Of a stretch of DNA of 64,000 nt, positions 1 through 11,500 are shown in pieces. This DNA comes from Schistocephalus solidus (lineage: Eukaryota > Platyhelminthes > Cestoda > Diphyllobothriidea > Diphyllobothriidae), in contig WEDG01001497.1 of NCBI GenBank assembly GCA_017591395.1, forward strand, positions 124,001 through 188,000. Direction: 5' to 3'. The notes below the pieces were generated by a model. It was not told the origin of the DNA and did not search any database. It was given only the letters and a program-made list of their open reading frames with translations. Within the stretch, counting starts at the first letter, position 1. The number at the start of each line of letters is the position of its first letter. A program made the translations under genes and the position numbers.

Positions 1-1064
1 TTATGCATGAATTGGTTTGTGGCACACGTAGATGATCCATCGTAGCTCTGTCTATCACTGCGCCCAATCCCATCACCAAACACCACTCGTGTATGATTTG
101 CATAAACGGCCTATTGGGCTTTGCCAGCCACCTGCGCCCGAGCTCACCTCTGGTAGGCCTGTCTTGCGACGGGGTCTGCGTATATGAGGGATTTAGTAAG
201 GCAGTTGATGCGCAAGGCTACTATCACTGTAAATCAATTGACGCGCAAGTCCTTGCGCCCACCTCGCTATGGGGTTTATGATGAACATCATCGACAATCC
301 AACTGAAAGGACTGTTAAATGAAAGGACATCGGGCGAACACAGGATAACTGGCAGTCAATTCAGTTGAGAATCAACCCATATGGCTTAGAAAGTTGAAAC
401 ACAAAATCCAGCTTTTTTATCTCGAAGCACCTGTTGATTCAAAAGCGTCTCCAGAATTACTGTTCGTATAGAAATAGCTGGGACACTCCGCCATTTGGAA
501 GCAGCCTAGCTACGGAGCGAAGCCCTGACCTATACAAATATGCGCTGAATTTGGCAAGACTGAACCTTGACTTTGAGTTCTCAGACATTTGATGTGCACA
601 CTCATTCTAACGTTAACCTCCCTTTTCATTTATTTCTGTCGCGCTTATGAGCAACCTTCAATCTCCGTGTCCACTGTGTGTTCACAAGTGTGATCTTTTC
701 GTTTCCATATTGCTTTTCATAGCATATTCAGCCCATTTCTCGCTATCAACGTTCCAGGAAGCGGTTAACATGTACTAGCAAACTTCCTTGGCAGCAATAA
801 ATCGTGTTGCTTAAGCATATCCAGCTGGATGGGGTCAAATAGCCTCAACCGGTTTTTTGGAGAAGTGGCACTATTGAAGGCGATACGTCATGCGATGCGT
901 TGGAGCTTGGATGGGCAGCGCCCTCAGGTGCAGGGCTTCCTTGGAATTACCTTTTATTTCAGTATCAGAAGCCCTCAACTAGAGACTCAACAGGCGTTTA
1001 GGCCTATCAGACAGCTTCTGTCAAGGAATGACCATGCCGAGATTATTAACTTTGGAGAAACTTC
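1..1064. other. Spacer, no gene recognised
   Basis: Only short open frames without recognisable motifs are present on either strand. A 124-codon frame starting at 829 runs into the SINE A fragment that follows, so it is not treated as a gene. No RNA gene or clear repeat was seen in the first kilobase. Confidence 0.5.
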
Positions 1065-1170
1065 AAAAAAGACAAGGGAGTCTGAAATGGGCATTTCTGG
1101 CTTAGAAGCCGTCATCAGCCAGTCATACCCGACCCATGTAGTGCACCACCCTGGGCTCGAATCCGAATCG
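1065..1170 (-). repeat. SINE A, partial copy
   Basis: Read on the minus strand, this carries the middle of SINE A: a tRNA-like B-box stretch (ATTCGAGCCCAGGGTGG), the CTGGCTGATGACGGCT core, the CCAGAAATGCCCATTTCAG segment and the CCCTTGTCTTT tail. The head (A-box side) is missing and is replaced at 1171-1183 by a CT dinucleotide run. The same core recurs at least eight times in this window. Confidence 0.7.
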
Positions 1171-1183
1171 CTCTCTCTCTCTC
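1171..1183. repeat. (CT)n microsatellite
   Basis: A short pure CT run abuts the truncated end of the SINE A fragment. Confidence 0.8.
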
Positions 1184-1988
1184 GCTTTCTCAGCCTAGAA
1201 TAGTAGCCGTTGTATGGCTATTTATGGGGCTGGAAAGTGACCTCCAAGGCCCTACGGAACGATTGGTACCCGTAACTGATATGCGAGCGTCCATCCACGA
1301 AGATTGATACCTTTAAAATGAACTCCGTGCAATGGAGCGAAGAATAAAACCCGTCCTTTTGCAAGCCACAATCTGAGTGCATCCAAATTGCGCAAAAAAA
1401 GTCGATTATAATGAATTTCCAGTGAACTAGGACCTGGCCAGCTTTTTTGCCACAGGTGGAGCCATTACATGGGCGCTCCAATTAATGTTCCAGAGTTCTG
1501 CAGTTAACGGTGGCTGAGCTGGAGTGCACGATTACCGAAAATGAAGCCCAGGTTTTCTTGCTGAGATTCCGTAACATCTTAGCAGTTTTTCTGCCCAGAA
1601 TGCCACAATCATCAAGCCAGTTTGTGGATAGCATGGTTTATTGTGTACAGAACCCTGATTTGTAGTCTTAGGCATCCCTAGTGGCTGCTGAGGTCAGAAC
1701 TTGTGATAGCTATATTAATTCATGCCAGAGGGAGCAAGGGAGGGAATCCAAAGTGTCAGCTACTTTTATACCTTTGTGGGAGCACGTTTCCGTGTCTTTT
1801 GTCCAAATGGTGAGAACTGCATAAAAGAGGGGCAGTGTGTCTAGTGATCCGTGCTGCATTGCCCGACAGAGTGCATGCTTAGTTGGAATATTCACAGCTG
1901 AATGCGTGTGAATGCGCATTTTGTAATCGCTCAGACAGTGTCGGGGTCAGCAGCGCTGGTACCACTCGCAGATAAATGTATTCAAATT

Positions 1989-1992
<4 letters not shown>
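1184..1992. other. Spacer, no gene recognised
   Basis: Short open frames only, none with a known domain, signal peptide or codon pattern that would make it credible. No repeat family was recognised. Confidence 0.45.
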
Positions 1993-2019
<27 letters not shown>

Positions 2020-2020
2020 A
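1993..2020. repeat. (AT)n microsatellite
   Basis: A pure AT dinucleotide run of about 28 bases lies immediately beyond the 3' end of the minus-strand SINE A copy at 2029-2309. Confidence 0.9.
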
Positions 2021-2028
2021 TGTTATTT

Positions 2029-2309
2029 GGGCGCTCACCGATCGGTTACAGGAATCACTCGTCCCACTGTGCCTTGCGGCTCACTCTACAGCCCCGCCAA
2101 CAGCTGTAGAGCGCCTAGTGATATAGGCAGAATACTATTACCGACAAAGACAAGGGAGTCTGGAATGGCTATTTCTGGCTTATTAGCCGTCATTAGTCAG
2201 CCATACCCAATCCCAGGCGCTGTGGCACACGAGGCTCAAATTCTCGACCTGTTGGGCAGAAGTCCAGTACTCTACCCTCTGCGCCACGAGCTCGTTGTCT
2301 TGCCAGTTT
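2029..2309 (-). mobile_element. SINE A, near full-length tRNA-derived retroposon
   Basis: This copy matches the plus-strand copy at 50905-51190 over its whole length, which defines a unit of about 285 bp. On the minus strand it begins AACTGGCAAGACAACGAGC. A tRNA-like head follows, with A-box-like GTGGCGCAGAGGGTAGAG and a degenerate B-box-like GAATTTGAGCC. Then come the GGCTAATAAGCCAGAAATAG core, the CCCTTGTCTTTGTCGGTAAT segment, and a 3' half ending GTAACCGATCGGTGAGCGCC. The head suggests an RNA polymerase III promoter. It encodes no protein and would depend on a partner LINE for movement. The B box is mutated, so this copy is probably inactive. Confidence 0.8.
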
Positions 2310-2333
2310 CGATCGGAAATATTAACAATGGTA

Positions 2334-2473
2334 GTTGGGCACTCACCGATCGGTTACAGGATTCGCTCGTCTCACTGTGCCTTAAAGCAAACTCTACAGT
2401 TCTGCCAGCTGCCGCAGAGCGGCTAGTGATATAGGCAGAATCATATTAACGACAAAGACAAGGGAGACTAGTG
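2334..2473 (-). mobile_element. SINE A, 3' half, in tandem with the previous copy
   Basis: The sequence repeats the 3' half of the neighbouring copy (GGCACAGTGAGACGAGCGAA through CGATCGGTGAGTGCCCAAC on the minus strand) and stops near the CCCTTGTCTTTG segment. It lies in the same orientation as 2029-2309, only about 24 bases away. This suggests a 5'-truncated insertion or a local duplication. Confidence 0.75.
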
Positions 2474-3743
2474 TGAAAACTATGCCACAAGTTCCGCACA
2501 GGGGCCGAGTAGGTTAGATCACTCTCCGTGCAATTTTCAGCTATTGGATAATGAATCATTTACGGTGAAAAAACAAAGATCTAGCTTAGTAAGGTATTGT
2601 TCATACTGGTGGTGCGGTTGGAGCGATCCAGCCCACGCTGGTATTAACGATACACCACCCAGGAGAAGAGTACTACGCGATACCACCACCACCACCACCA
2701 TTATTTTTGGATAAACCTGAGAACCTTTCACGCAGCCCGTCTCAAGCAGCTTGAGTGCACAGTCAAAAGAAACGCAATGACCTTGAAAATACATAAAGGT
2801 TATCAGCACACTCATTTGAAGCTCAGTCTCGGGAAGGAAAAATCGACGCCGCCAACTGTTCAGCTCTAGAGTCGAGGAATAATGGAAAACACAGGAGTGG
2901 AGAAAACCATTTGGGTTTTGTAGGTTGGGAGCCTGTTTACTGTGTCCGGTGGCTGTGTTTTTACAAGGCTGTTCCTGACAAACACTTAAGGGCACGTAAA
3001 TGCTAAGAAATAAAGGATTCTATTCTCGTGTCAGCCTGGTGTTCTCTGCGAACTTTATCATGCAGAACTTCTTTCAACAGTATTCGACTTATTACTCAAT
3101 GAGATGGCGTTTGCTGCGAATGTCGACATCCTCCCCTATGGTACGTCCACCATGGAAGATAAAATTAAGTAGAGCCGTATCAATCGTAGGCATGGGATTT
3201 TAAATGCAAAGACGCTGCCATACTCAGCCCATTCAAAGAGTCTCTTTGCGGTACCTTTACTCAGTAACAATCTAATGCAACCCTTTTTCAGAAGCAAGGG
3301 AGTGGGATCTGCAGCTGGAGGGTAATAAGTGACCATTTCATTGCCGCCTCTGGTTTCCATGGATTCCTTGTGGCCTAACTTGCGAAGGAAAAACAGTCAC
3401 GTCTTTTCCCTCCGCCATAAGGCTAGAACGCAAGCCCATGATGGGAGGAAACGTTAATTACTGAAAATAAGGAAAGATGGTCAGACAAAGCTGTCACAAA
3501 GTGCATCGTTGCACCATCCGTCATGGCTCCTCCTCTGAAAACATTTATGCACTTTAAGGCCTTCTTAAGACCTTTCTGTCAACCCAACGGTAACATAACT
3601 CTCGATAACCTGGTATAGTAGCTGGCGTATCTCCTGAAATATTCACTAAAATTCAGCAGTTTTTTAATTCGAAAGCATAATTTAGGTGAAATTGAAGTGC
3701 TGAGCAGCTTGCAACATTAACCAAAGCTATTTCAATCACACCA
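2474..3743. other. Spacer, no gene recognised
   Basis: A 152-codon minus-strand frame (2537-2995) and a few shorter ones occur, but none shows a known domain. The longest contains a poly-valine stretch that is simply the CCA run at 2683-2700 translated. No repeat family was identified. Confidence 0.45.
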
Positions 3744-4130
3744 ACTTGCCGGCTTTTGATTACACTTTTTTTCAGCCCAAGTTGAAAACCATTTTCAGTA
3801 AAAAAATAACCACATACTTATTGTGCAGTTTTACCATTGGTTTATGGTGGCATTATAAATTTAAATATATATTAAAGAAAGCATGCACAAAAATATTCTT
3901 TTTACAGCCGTTTTAAATTTTGATAATGAATAATTTTGCGTTTAAAAAAGAATTTTCAAGTTCTTCAGTTGCACTTGCATTGAGGGTTTAAAAGCTACTT
4001 GCCTTATACCTTCGCGTAAGAAAAACTACACATTTCTGTAAGTTATAAAGATGATTTCATCGAGAAATTTTGAAATTTTTGCAATACATTTTGACCATAT
4101 ACATCATATATTGGAGTAGTAAGGGGACTG
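3744..4130. repeat. AT-rich repeat, family D fragment
   Basis: The stretch shares the motif around TAAATTTAAATAT followed by GAAAGCATGCACAAAAATATTC with copies near 7.9, 20.4 and 21.2 kb. It opens with a GCCGGCTTTTGATTACACTT segment resembling the inverted end of the better copies. The boundaries are estimates. Confidence 0.4.
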
Positions 4131-4272
4131 ATACGCTGCTTATGAATCAGTCTGAAGATTTCGTGATTAAACCTTTTACAGTCAAAAGGTACTCTGTATG
4201 AGAAAAATTCCAGAAGGAATAATTTGTTCGAAAAAAGGTAAAAGACTCTATTTCAGATCCCTGTCAACTTAA

Positions 4273-4700
4273 CGTGGCAGTTCGACCGTCGATTTCGACG
4301 AAGTCCACCGTATGCTCCACACCAGGTGGTGCGGGGACAGTGACTTGCGCGTGAATTAGTTTTAAGTGATAGTAGACTTGCGCTGCAGCTACCGCACTCT
4401 CTCCTCCTCCCCCACCTGAGCCCTGTGTCTAGACAGAGTCAAGAAGACCGGAGAGGAGAGAGGGCGCAGGTGGCTGGCGCGGCCGGAGCCGCCCATGGGC
4501 GTGCCACCACACCTGGCTCGGATCCCACGGAGTGGGAGTGCCATAAAGGCCACATTAAGAAGGAGCCATTGCAACCTGACTCTCAGTCCACCAGTCAGCC
4601 ACTCCACACAAAACACACATTGGGCTGACCACGCGGTCCGAGTTATCCTGTCAGTTGACAACCTTCCAAGCCACGGCTTTAAGCGCACCGTGATAGTTTC
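4273..4700. repeat. Dispersed repeat family C, first copy
   Basis: The segment begins GGCAGTTCGACCGTCG and includes CCACCGTATGCTCCAC, GTGACTTGCGCGTG, CTCCTCCTCCCCCACCTGAG and a CCGGAGCC...GGGCGTGCCACCAC block. The same order is found at 18110-18362. Its second half (TTAAGAAGGAGCCATTGCAA to GACAACCTTCCAA) recurs at 4949-5060. It is clearly GC-richer than the surrounding DNA. I do not recognise the family, and the open frames in it are repeat-borne. Confidence 0.65.
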
Positions 4701-4729
4701 AAGCGCGTCAGATTGTTTCTAGTGAGGAA

Positions 4730-5125
4730 AATACGCTGAGCTCCCGACCTTACTCTTCTCCCCCACTTCACAATCAGACCACTGTCCGAGCCGGTCAGTT
4801 GTCTGATGCGGAAGCTGGGCGCAGCTGCTGGTGACCTCGTCTACGTGTACTACGTACACGACCTGGCCCCCCAAACACAAGCACCAGGATTTCACACAAC
4901 AGGGGGTTGAACGGCTTACATCTCACATGTGTGAGAGAGCCAGAGGTCACGTTAAGAAGGAGCCATCGCAGCCTGACTCTCAGACCACAGTCAGCCGCTC
5001 CACACAACATACATTGGACTAACTGCGAGGTCTGAGTGTAATTGTCAGTTGGCAACCTTCCAACCGCGGCACTCAACGTTACGGCACTCTCTTCTCCTCC
5101 CCCACCTGAGCCCGGTCTCATAAAA
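4730..5125. repeat. Dispersed repeat family C, second, rearranged copy
   Basis: This carries the TTAAGAAGGAGCCATCGCAG to GGCAACCTTCCAA module and then another CTCCTCCCCCACCTGAGCCC module, so the order of parts differs from the first copy. An internal perfect palindrome, CGTGTACTACGTACACG-like, lies near 4848-4862. It is probably a nested or tandemly rearranged element. Confidence 0.55.
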
Positions 5126-6109
5126 CTTAACGTTTAATATGTCTGGACTGACTACTTTCGGTCGAATTATGCCATCTTATGAGATAGGTTATAAATCCAG
5201 CTAAATTGTATGTCATTTGAATGCAAAGGAAACTGCCCTGTTGTATCGTAGATGTAAAATAAACTCAAAGGTTATTATTTTTTCTTGAAGACTGGGATTT
5301 TAAATACAATAGCATAAACGAGGATATAATATATTATCTGCAGACAACCAGTGAATGCCAAAATAAGTGTAACGTGCACTTTTAGTACTGCCGTTGTTTC
5401 CAGAGTTATAATTGCTGCTCTTTCATGTTCCAGCACTGGGACTGTGATGTGTCAGGTAGACGACAGGTATGGCCGGCTTACATCCTGACAGTGACCAAAT
5501 ATAGGACGTTTCTCATGGACAAATGAAAGTCACTGCCACTTCCACGTTCCCCGTCTACGTTTCTGCATCCCGAAAAAAACGACATTGCATTCCCTTAAAT
5601 ACAGGTTTGCTTTTCCAAGGGGAATCAATAGAACCACTTACTGTCTTCATACTTAAGCAAATGTAATAAAAACCGTATGTTTTACCCTTAAGTCTTTCCA
5701 GTTGTGGGTTTCTGGCTTTGCATTCATGCAATCGCCCAAGTAAACGTTTTATCTTAGCATTTTTCGCAAAACACTTAATCGTGCAATGACCGTTTATGGT
5801 TTGTTTGCGATTACCAGCTAAACATACAAACAGCTACCTAAGGAAAGCGCAGGTGTAAAAAGGGAAAATTTGTATTTGTGTCGGTTATCAGGGCAGATAG
5901 GTGAACGTTGCCTTTATTTTACGCTTTTTTCTTATCTTCACTTCTGCGTGCATTTGTCAACCTTGATCCTCGACGATCTCTCCTCATTTTATCCATAAAT
6001 GCATACATTCTACCACAATATGCTCTTTGCATTTTTATGTCATGGACGTCCGCTAAGTTACAGAAAAGAACCTATTCCTGTGTTCTTGCCCAGACCCCAA
6101 CATTTAGCC
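5126..6109. other. Spacer, no gene recognised
   Basis: AT-rich DNA with only short open frames. Nothing else can be supported. Confidence 0.45.
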
Positions 6110-6230
6110 TTACCGAATAAATGACCCTAACCCTCACATTACACATAACAGTACTCTTAACCCTAATCCCACGGAATTTAGTGCATAGCCACCTACAGTT
6201 TGAAAGGCAGTTGTTATTCTCGCGTTTTCT
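6110..6230 (-). repeat. Family T fragment with CCCTAA-like tract
   Basis: Degenerate telomere-like CCCTAACCCT units are followed by CACGGAATTTAGTGCATAGC. This pairing recurs at 37.5 kb and 49.9 kb as TGGAATTTAGCGCA. It is oriented opposite to the copy at 6358-6670. Confidence 0.5.
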
Positions 6231-6357
6231 CGATTATGTTTCAAGAAATGGATAAAAAACTGAATAGATCCTGGATTGAGACAAAATTTCAATTTTTATG
6301 ATAACAGACGGGATTTTGTCTTGAATTACATGGACAGTTTTTTAAGGAAGGATGCAT

Positions 6358-6670
6358 CGTATTGCCGCTTAAGAAGGACACGGAAAAAGGAACCGTCCAC
6401 AATTCATGTGAATTTGCATTTAATTCCGAGGAAATTATAATAAGCATCAACGTGAGGGTTAGGGTTAAGTTTAGTGTTAGGTTTATGTTTGGGTTAAAGG
6501 TAGGGCTAGGGTTAAGATTTAGGTGACGGTTTAGTTTTATGTTAGGTTTAGTGTTAGCTTTAAGACATGGGGATATTTACTCTTCCTGAAATTTACCGAA
6601 GAGCCAAGTATATCAAGCAGGCAGGGCATTTCCTATTCCCATATCATTTTTCGATGGCCATACAGACATC
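6358..6670 (+). mobile_element. Family T MITE-like element, degraded copy
   Basis: It opens with GCCGCTTAAGAAGGACACGG and contains a degenerate TTAGGG tract (about 6450-6565). It then has GACATGGGGATATTTACT and TTCCTGAAATTTACCG, closely matching GACACGGGACTATTTACC and TTCCTGAAATTTATTG at 35.4 kb, and ends GATGGCCATACAGACATCC. The terminal inverted repeats are much weaker than in the 35.2 kb copy. No coding capacity. Confidence 0.6.
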
Positions 6671-7812
6671 CCTAACATTTTTAAGCATTTCTTCTCTTTA
6701 ACTCAAGGTTTATTGTGTCAAATTATGCCAACTAAGTGTTTGAAGCCCAAAAAAGGTATTGCTGATTAGTTGCTTGTCCGGATATTGTAGTAGTTCAGAC
6801 TCGTCTGACAGCCAACAGATAATATAAAACAAATGGAGCATTTTGCCTATACGCTAAACACTCTTTGGAACTGTAACTATCAAAACGTATGGCAATTTGT
6901 TTAAAGAGAAGCGGTGGAGCTATGTAGAAATCCGCGGATTGAAATCAAACCCCGTACCCCTAATTGAGTATATCCATAACGCCTGCCTAAAGTTCAGCTT
7001 AATTGGTATTCCCTTCCTCCCTACCAGTGAGGTGGGACTATTTTCTTTTCAGGTACACTTAATTTGCAAAAAGCATAATACGTATCTCAGCAAATCTGCA
7101 TCATTCTTGATAGCAATACGTGAAACTGGTTTCAATGTGAACTATTGTAAGCGTAGCTCGGATAGTACAGAAGTAGAAGACAGATTGAAACTTGAGGTAC
7201 AATTGCACTGTTGTGTCTGCAAGGAGATGTTTCCGTGTATATACTAAGTGTTTGCTCCTCAAATTCACTTCAAATAGATATTTCATTTAATCGATAAATA
7301 AACATTTTCTCTCGGTGCGCTATGCAAATATGGAACCTACACAGCCGGAATACAAGTTTTTCAGAGCAAACTCGAACAAATGACACCACGTATTCTAGTC
7401 AGATGTTCCCCGAGTAACTGAAAGCCGAGTGGAGAAATAACCAATCCTTCTAGTGAGTCGTACTAAATAGTCGCTTTTTAGATTTCATAGGATTCAAATG
7501 GCATTTAAATGGGAAAACAGTTATATGCAAAAGACAAATGCAAGGATTCAGAAAACTGTTGTATACTTAACATACAAAGATAGATATTTTAAGCGGTTTA
7601 AAAACTAAGAAGCATAGGCTAAGAAAATACGGAACTCACGCAGCCAAAAAGAATTCAAACATTTGACAGCGCAGACCAAACCGTTTCTCGCATATACAGT
7701 TTGTGACCGTTCTCATGCAAAGTTAACCATAATTCTGAAATGTCTTTACCAAGGATTATTAAAGTGCAGTTATAACATTAACTGCTGCTCAACCTAATTT
7801 GAAAATACTGCG
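6671..7812. other. Spacer, no gene recognised
   Basis: AT-rich sequence. A 116-codon plus-strand frame (6897-7247) has no recognisable domain and no supporting signals. Confidence 0.4.
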
Positions 7813-8511
7813 GACACGTAGGATGCCCGCTTTTAAATGCACTGTTTTTCGGCCACTTGCGACAAACCATCATTGCTGCAAAATGATTACTTGATTAGTA
7901 ATCATTTTTAGTTATTTTCATTGGCCTTGTAGATTTAAATATGTTTTATAGAAAACGTAGGTATGAGTATTCCTTCTTGTTGGCCGTTTGTGTACAATTA
8001 CGTCTTTTTTATATGCTTTACTCAAAAGAAGTGTATGCTCCTTTTTTGAAACATTTCCCAATATCCGATTACTTTTGAGTCAGATCTGCCGTAGCGTTTA
8101 CTTTTAAGGTTTTTAGACTACAGGCTGTTTGCTTTCCGGGTTGGTTCAACCAAACATTTCTCTATGCTTTTTTAAGAAAACGTTTAATTTTCGTAAAACA
8201 TTTTAATGGATGTGGACTTAAATTTATCCTTTATTAGGGGCATTACCAAGCGGACGGACACACAGCTATTCAAATGGAAATTGCCCATAATGAGAACTTT
8301 TTTTAAACCATAAGTTAGCCTTTCTTTAAATATAAATTTAAAGAAGACGAAATATGCTGTCTCATGGTCTCCTTTAAATTATACTTGAAGTTAGAAAGCC
8401 AGAGAAAATTAATAGAAAAATGCATATTAATTATGCAGCCGTTTTTTACGAGGTATAGTTTTTCAGGCAGCCGAAAAGTAGTAGCTTTAAAAACCAACAT
8501 CCTTCCGTGTC
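7813..8511. mobile_element. Family D AT-rich element with inverted ends
   Basis: The left end reads GACACGTAGGATGCCCGCTT then TTAAATGCACTGTTTTTCGG. The right end, reverse-complemented, reads GACACGGAAGGATGTTGG then TTTTTAAAGCTACTACTTTT and CGGCTGCC. The two ends therefore form imperfect terminal inverted repeats of about 45 bases around an AT-rich, non-coding core. The same ends bound 20253-21019. This looks like a non-autonomous DNA element; I see no transposase. Confidence 0.5.
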
Positions 8512-11500
8512 ATAAATATCTTCATATAAGGATGTATAGTCGTTACCTTTACAAAGTCACTTAAATACTCTTCGTTATCCTAAAGACATATCAGAATTCT
8601 AATTAATTTTGTATAAGAGCGACCAATCATTATGTGAATGCATTGCTCATATTATTACCCATTCGGATTTCAGCGCAAAAAAAGATAAAAGACAAACAAA
8701 TGATAATAATACCAGGCAAATTAAAATTTTATTCAAATACATATACTTAAAATCCAACGTTTCCTAGATTCCTGTACTCTAAATTTCAATCGCCTGCTCG
8801 TGATGTTGTAGTCAGTAACTTTTATTCACTATTCAATAACTGTTGTAGGGATTTTGGGTTATTTTATAGTTTGCAGTCCTTATTTTCACTTTAAACATCA
8901 GTACTCTGTGACCAGGCCGGTTCTTCAAACTTGGAAAACGGCGCCTCTTATGCATTTCGACTGGCCACCGAAAAACCCCTAAAGTGGGAATAAATAAAAA
9001 GGCCGTTCAACTGGAAAAAAAACATAACAGAATCGCTTCACGTTGCTGAAGAGGGGACTTCACTAGCCTTAGATGGGTTTTATAGGAAAAATACCCCGTA
9101 GTCCATCCAGTGTCATACTTAATGAGTATAAGAACAGAGTCACAAGGCTATTTGAAGCCTGGTTTATTGGTTGAAGAAAAAATCAACAAAAAACGAATGC
9201 ATCGACAAGTCGAGCCTCACGTCTTTCCTTGCAAGTTATTTCAGTTGCAGGAAAAAGGGATTCTATAAATACTCCCCAGCTATTAAACAGTGAAAAGCCT
9301 GTCGAATTCTTCTTATTTGGAGGAATCTTTAAATACGAAGGCAAAGGGAAAAGCTACGACGTCCTCTCTTTTAACCACAGAAGATTAACCCGACAGCCTG
9401 ACATTTACCAATGTTTGGGAGTAAAGAGAAGAACACTACACAGGGGCTATTTATTGCAGAAGCCACATTATGAGGCGACGTCAGCAACACTTGTTCGGTT
9501 TTTGTGCTCCTCCTATACGCTGCTGCTACCTCGCAACCTTACCCTTTGCCCATTCCAGCACGCAAGTTAACTACCATCAGCTTCCCTGCCAGCGCCTGTA
9601 TAAAAAGGGTGAGTGAGACAGTGGGGCATGCCGACTGGAGCGTGATTTGCCTTGCCACTCTACTTTCACTCCCTGTTCTGATTGAAAACCCGTTTGCGGT
9701 ACTTTCGGCGTCAGCGTGGATGCCAACAACCGACAGGTTGTGCGCGTGTGTAGGAGCACATACCAACTGTTCCTGTGCTTCGCACGTAAATGATCTCCAC
9801 CTGGAGGGGTAGTCGCATACACGCCTCCTCCGCGGCACACTGAAATGTGCGTGGGTGCGTGTGCACCGAAGAAACGGCCTTTTCTAAACGACCACATCAA
9901 GTTCCATGTCAAAAGTGGGTACCCTTTGGAATAAAAGCTGCGAATTTCGAAAGTACCAAGTGAATGCGCTTAGCTGCTTGGGAAATTTAGCTCCAAAAAC
10001 GCACGCCTTCTTTACGCGTACTGCGAGGGGTTACGCTAACGGATTATGCCAAGAGATGTTTGTCTACTCTGTTGGCCTCTATAATACATGTGCTTCTTTA
10101 AAATCAAAATTAGACTCGGACTTGACTCCGTACAGCAAATAACATTCTATTAGACGCTTCTAAGCCCCGAGAATTTAGAACGGAACAGGCTGAGATGATC
10201 CTTGTTTGCAGTCGCGGTTGAAGCTGGAAGCAAACTGTCATAACAGAGAAGCCAATGACCCTTTCCCTGAAAATAATCGGAAGAAGATCAGACAGACTGA
10301 CAAAACTGGACTGGTCATTTTTGCTGTAGTTTTTGTCTTCTGTCAGTCATAACCCAGTTTCGAATCTGGATAACGTGAGAGCGCATCTTGTCCTGGTTGT
10401 CACTAAGGCAGGTTTACCATTGGTTGAATAACAACCATACGCTCTGTCGGTGAGCGTGTGTTCGGTGAAACTCAGTATGGCCACGATCGCAGCAAACTGA
10501 ATTTAAGTGCGTGGCTCCATCGGTAGGGTTTCAAGTCCTTGGGTTGGCATGATCGTCTTTTGCATATCACGAATAACGAGGGTGTGAGGCAGAAGCGGTC
10601 ATTTCCGTATTCTGTGTTCTTTTTAGTAATGCTCCACGATAAAGTATGTCCCAGCTCAATGTAGCCGTCAAAATGGGCTCCAGAGTGTAGCTTCTGGTCA
10701 GTGCAGCTCCGCATTCACTTATGCAATCCGGTTAAACCATTATCCTCACTACCACGTGATGGCGAAAATTCGTCCGTATCCACGCAAACACATGCGTTAA
10801 ATAGTGATAAAACGCATTTGAAATGAATTTTAAAAAAGGAGTTCATCTCTGTCTGAGATATTTTAGTAGAACTTTTACTTGCGTCCAATTCCACTCTCTT
10901 TGGTAACATAGATAATGTCTTCAAATGGGCAACATTCATATAAACTAGCGAGTTATTATTGTCTGAGCGCTAAGGTCTTAGTGAGTTCAAGATTATGTCT
11001 GCTTCAATAACCTTTTTTGCACTGACGAGTACGCCATCTCAATTATTTTCTACGCAGGACAGAAAACTACCTGCTGCAAAACTAAAAACTCCTTTTGTGG
11101 CATGCCAATATTAATATCACAAAAAAATGCATCTATCTTAATCCGGAGTATGTGATCTGTATATATGGTTTTAACCATGAACATTAACTGTTCACGTGTA
11201 GCAAGAGGAATATGCAAGTCTCAGAGAGTCGGTTAAACTCCGAAGTATGAGCCAAAGGTTTTCAAAAATGGACTTTCTTCGTTCCCTTCCTCGGAGCTTG
11301 TCTATTAATGCCCAGAGAACGTTTTAATAGACTAAGGTCAAGTTAAAAGTATTCTACAGGTCCTCTTCGCATCTCATTAACCGCGTTTATTCAAGCATCA
11401 GACATTTTCGATGTTAATTTTTCATGACGAGGTAATATTCCGTGCATTACTTCTATCAGTTGTTATATCAGAAATATTAACCTCTACGAATTTTATAAGT

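Noticed and set aside
829..1203. A 124-codon plus-strand frame
   Set aside because: Its second half is SINE A sequence read in the wrong orientation, followed by a CT run.
2027..2434. A 135-codon plus-strand frame
   Set aside because: It lies entirely within the two tandem minus-strand SINE A copies.
2537..2995. A 152-codon minus-strand frame
   Set aside because: It includes a poly-Val stretch from a CCA microsatellite and no recognisable motif.
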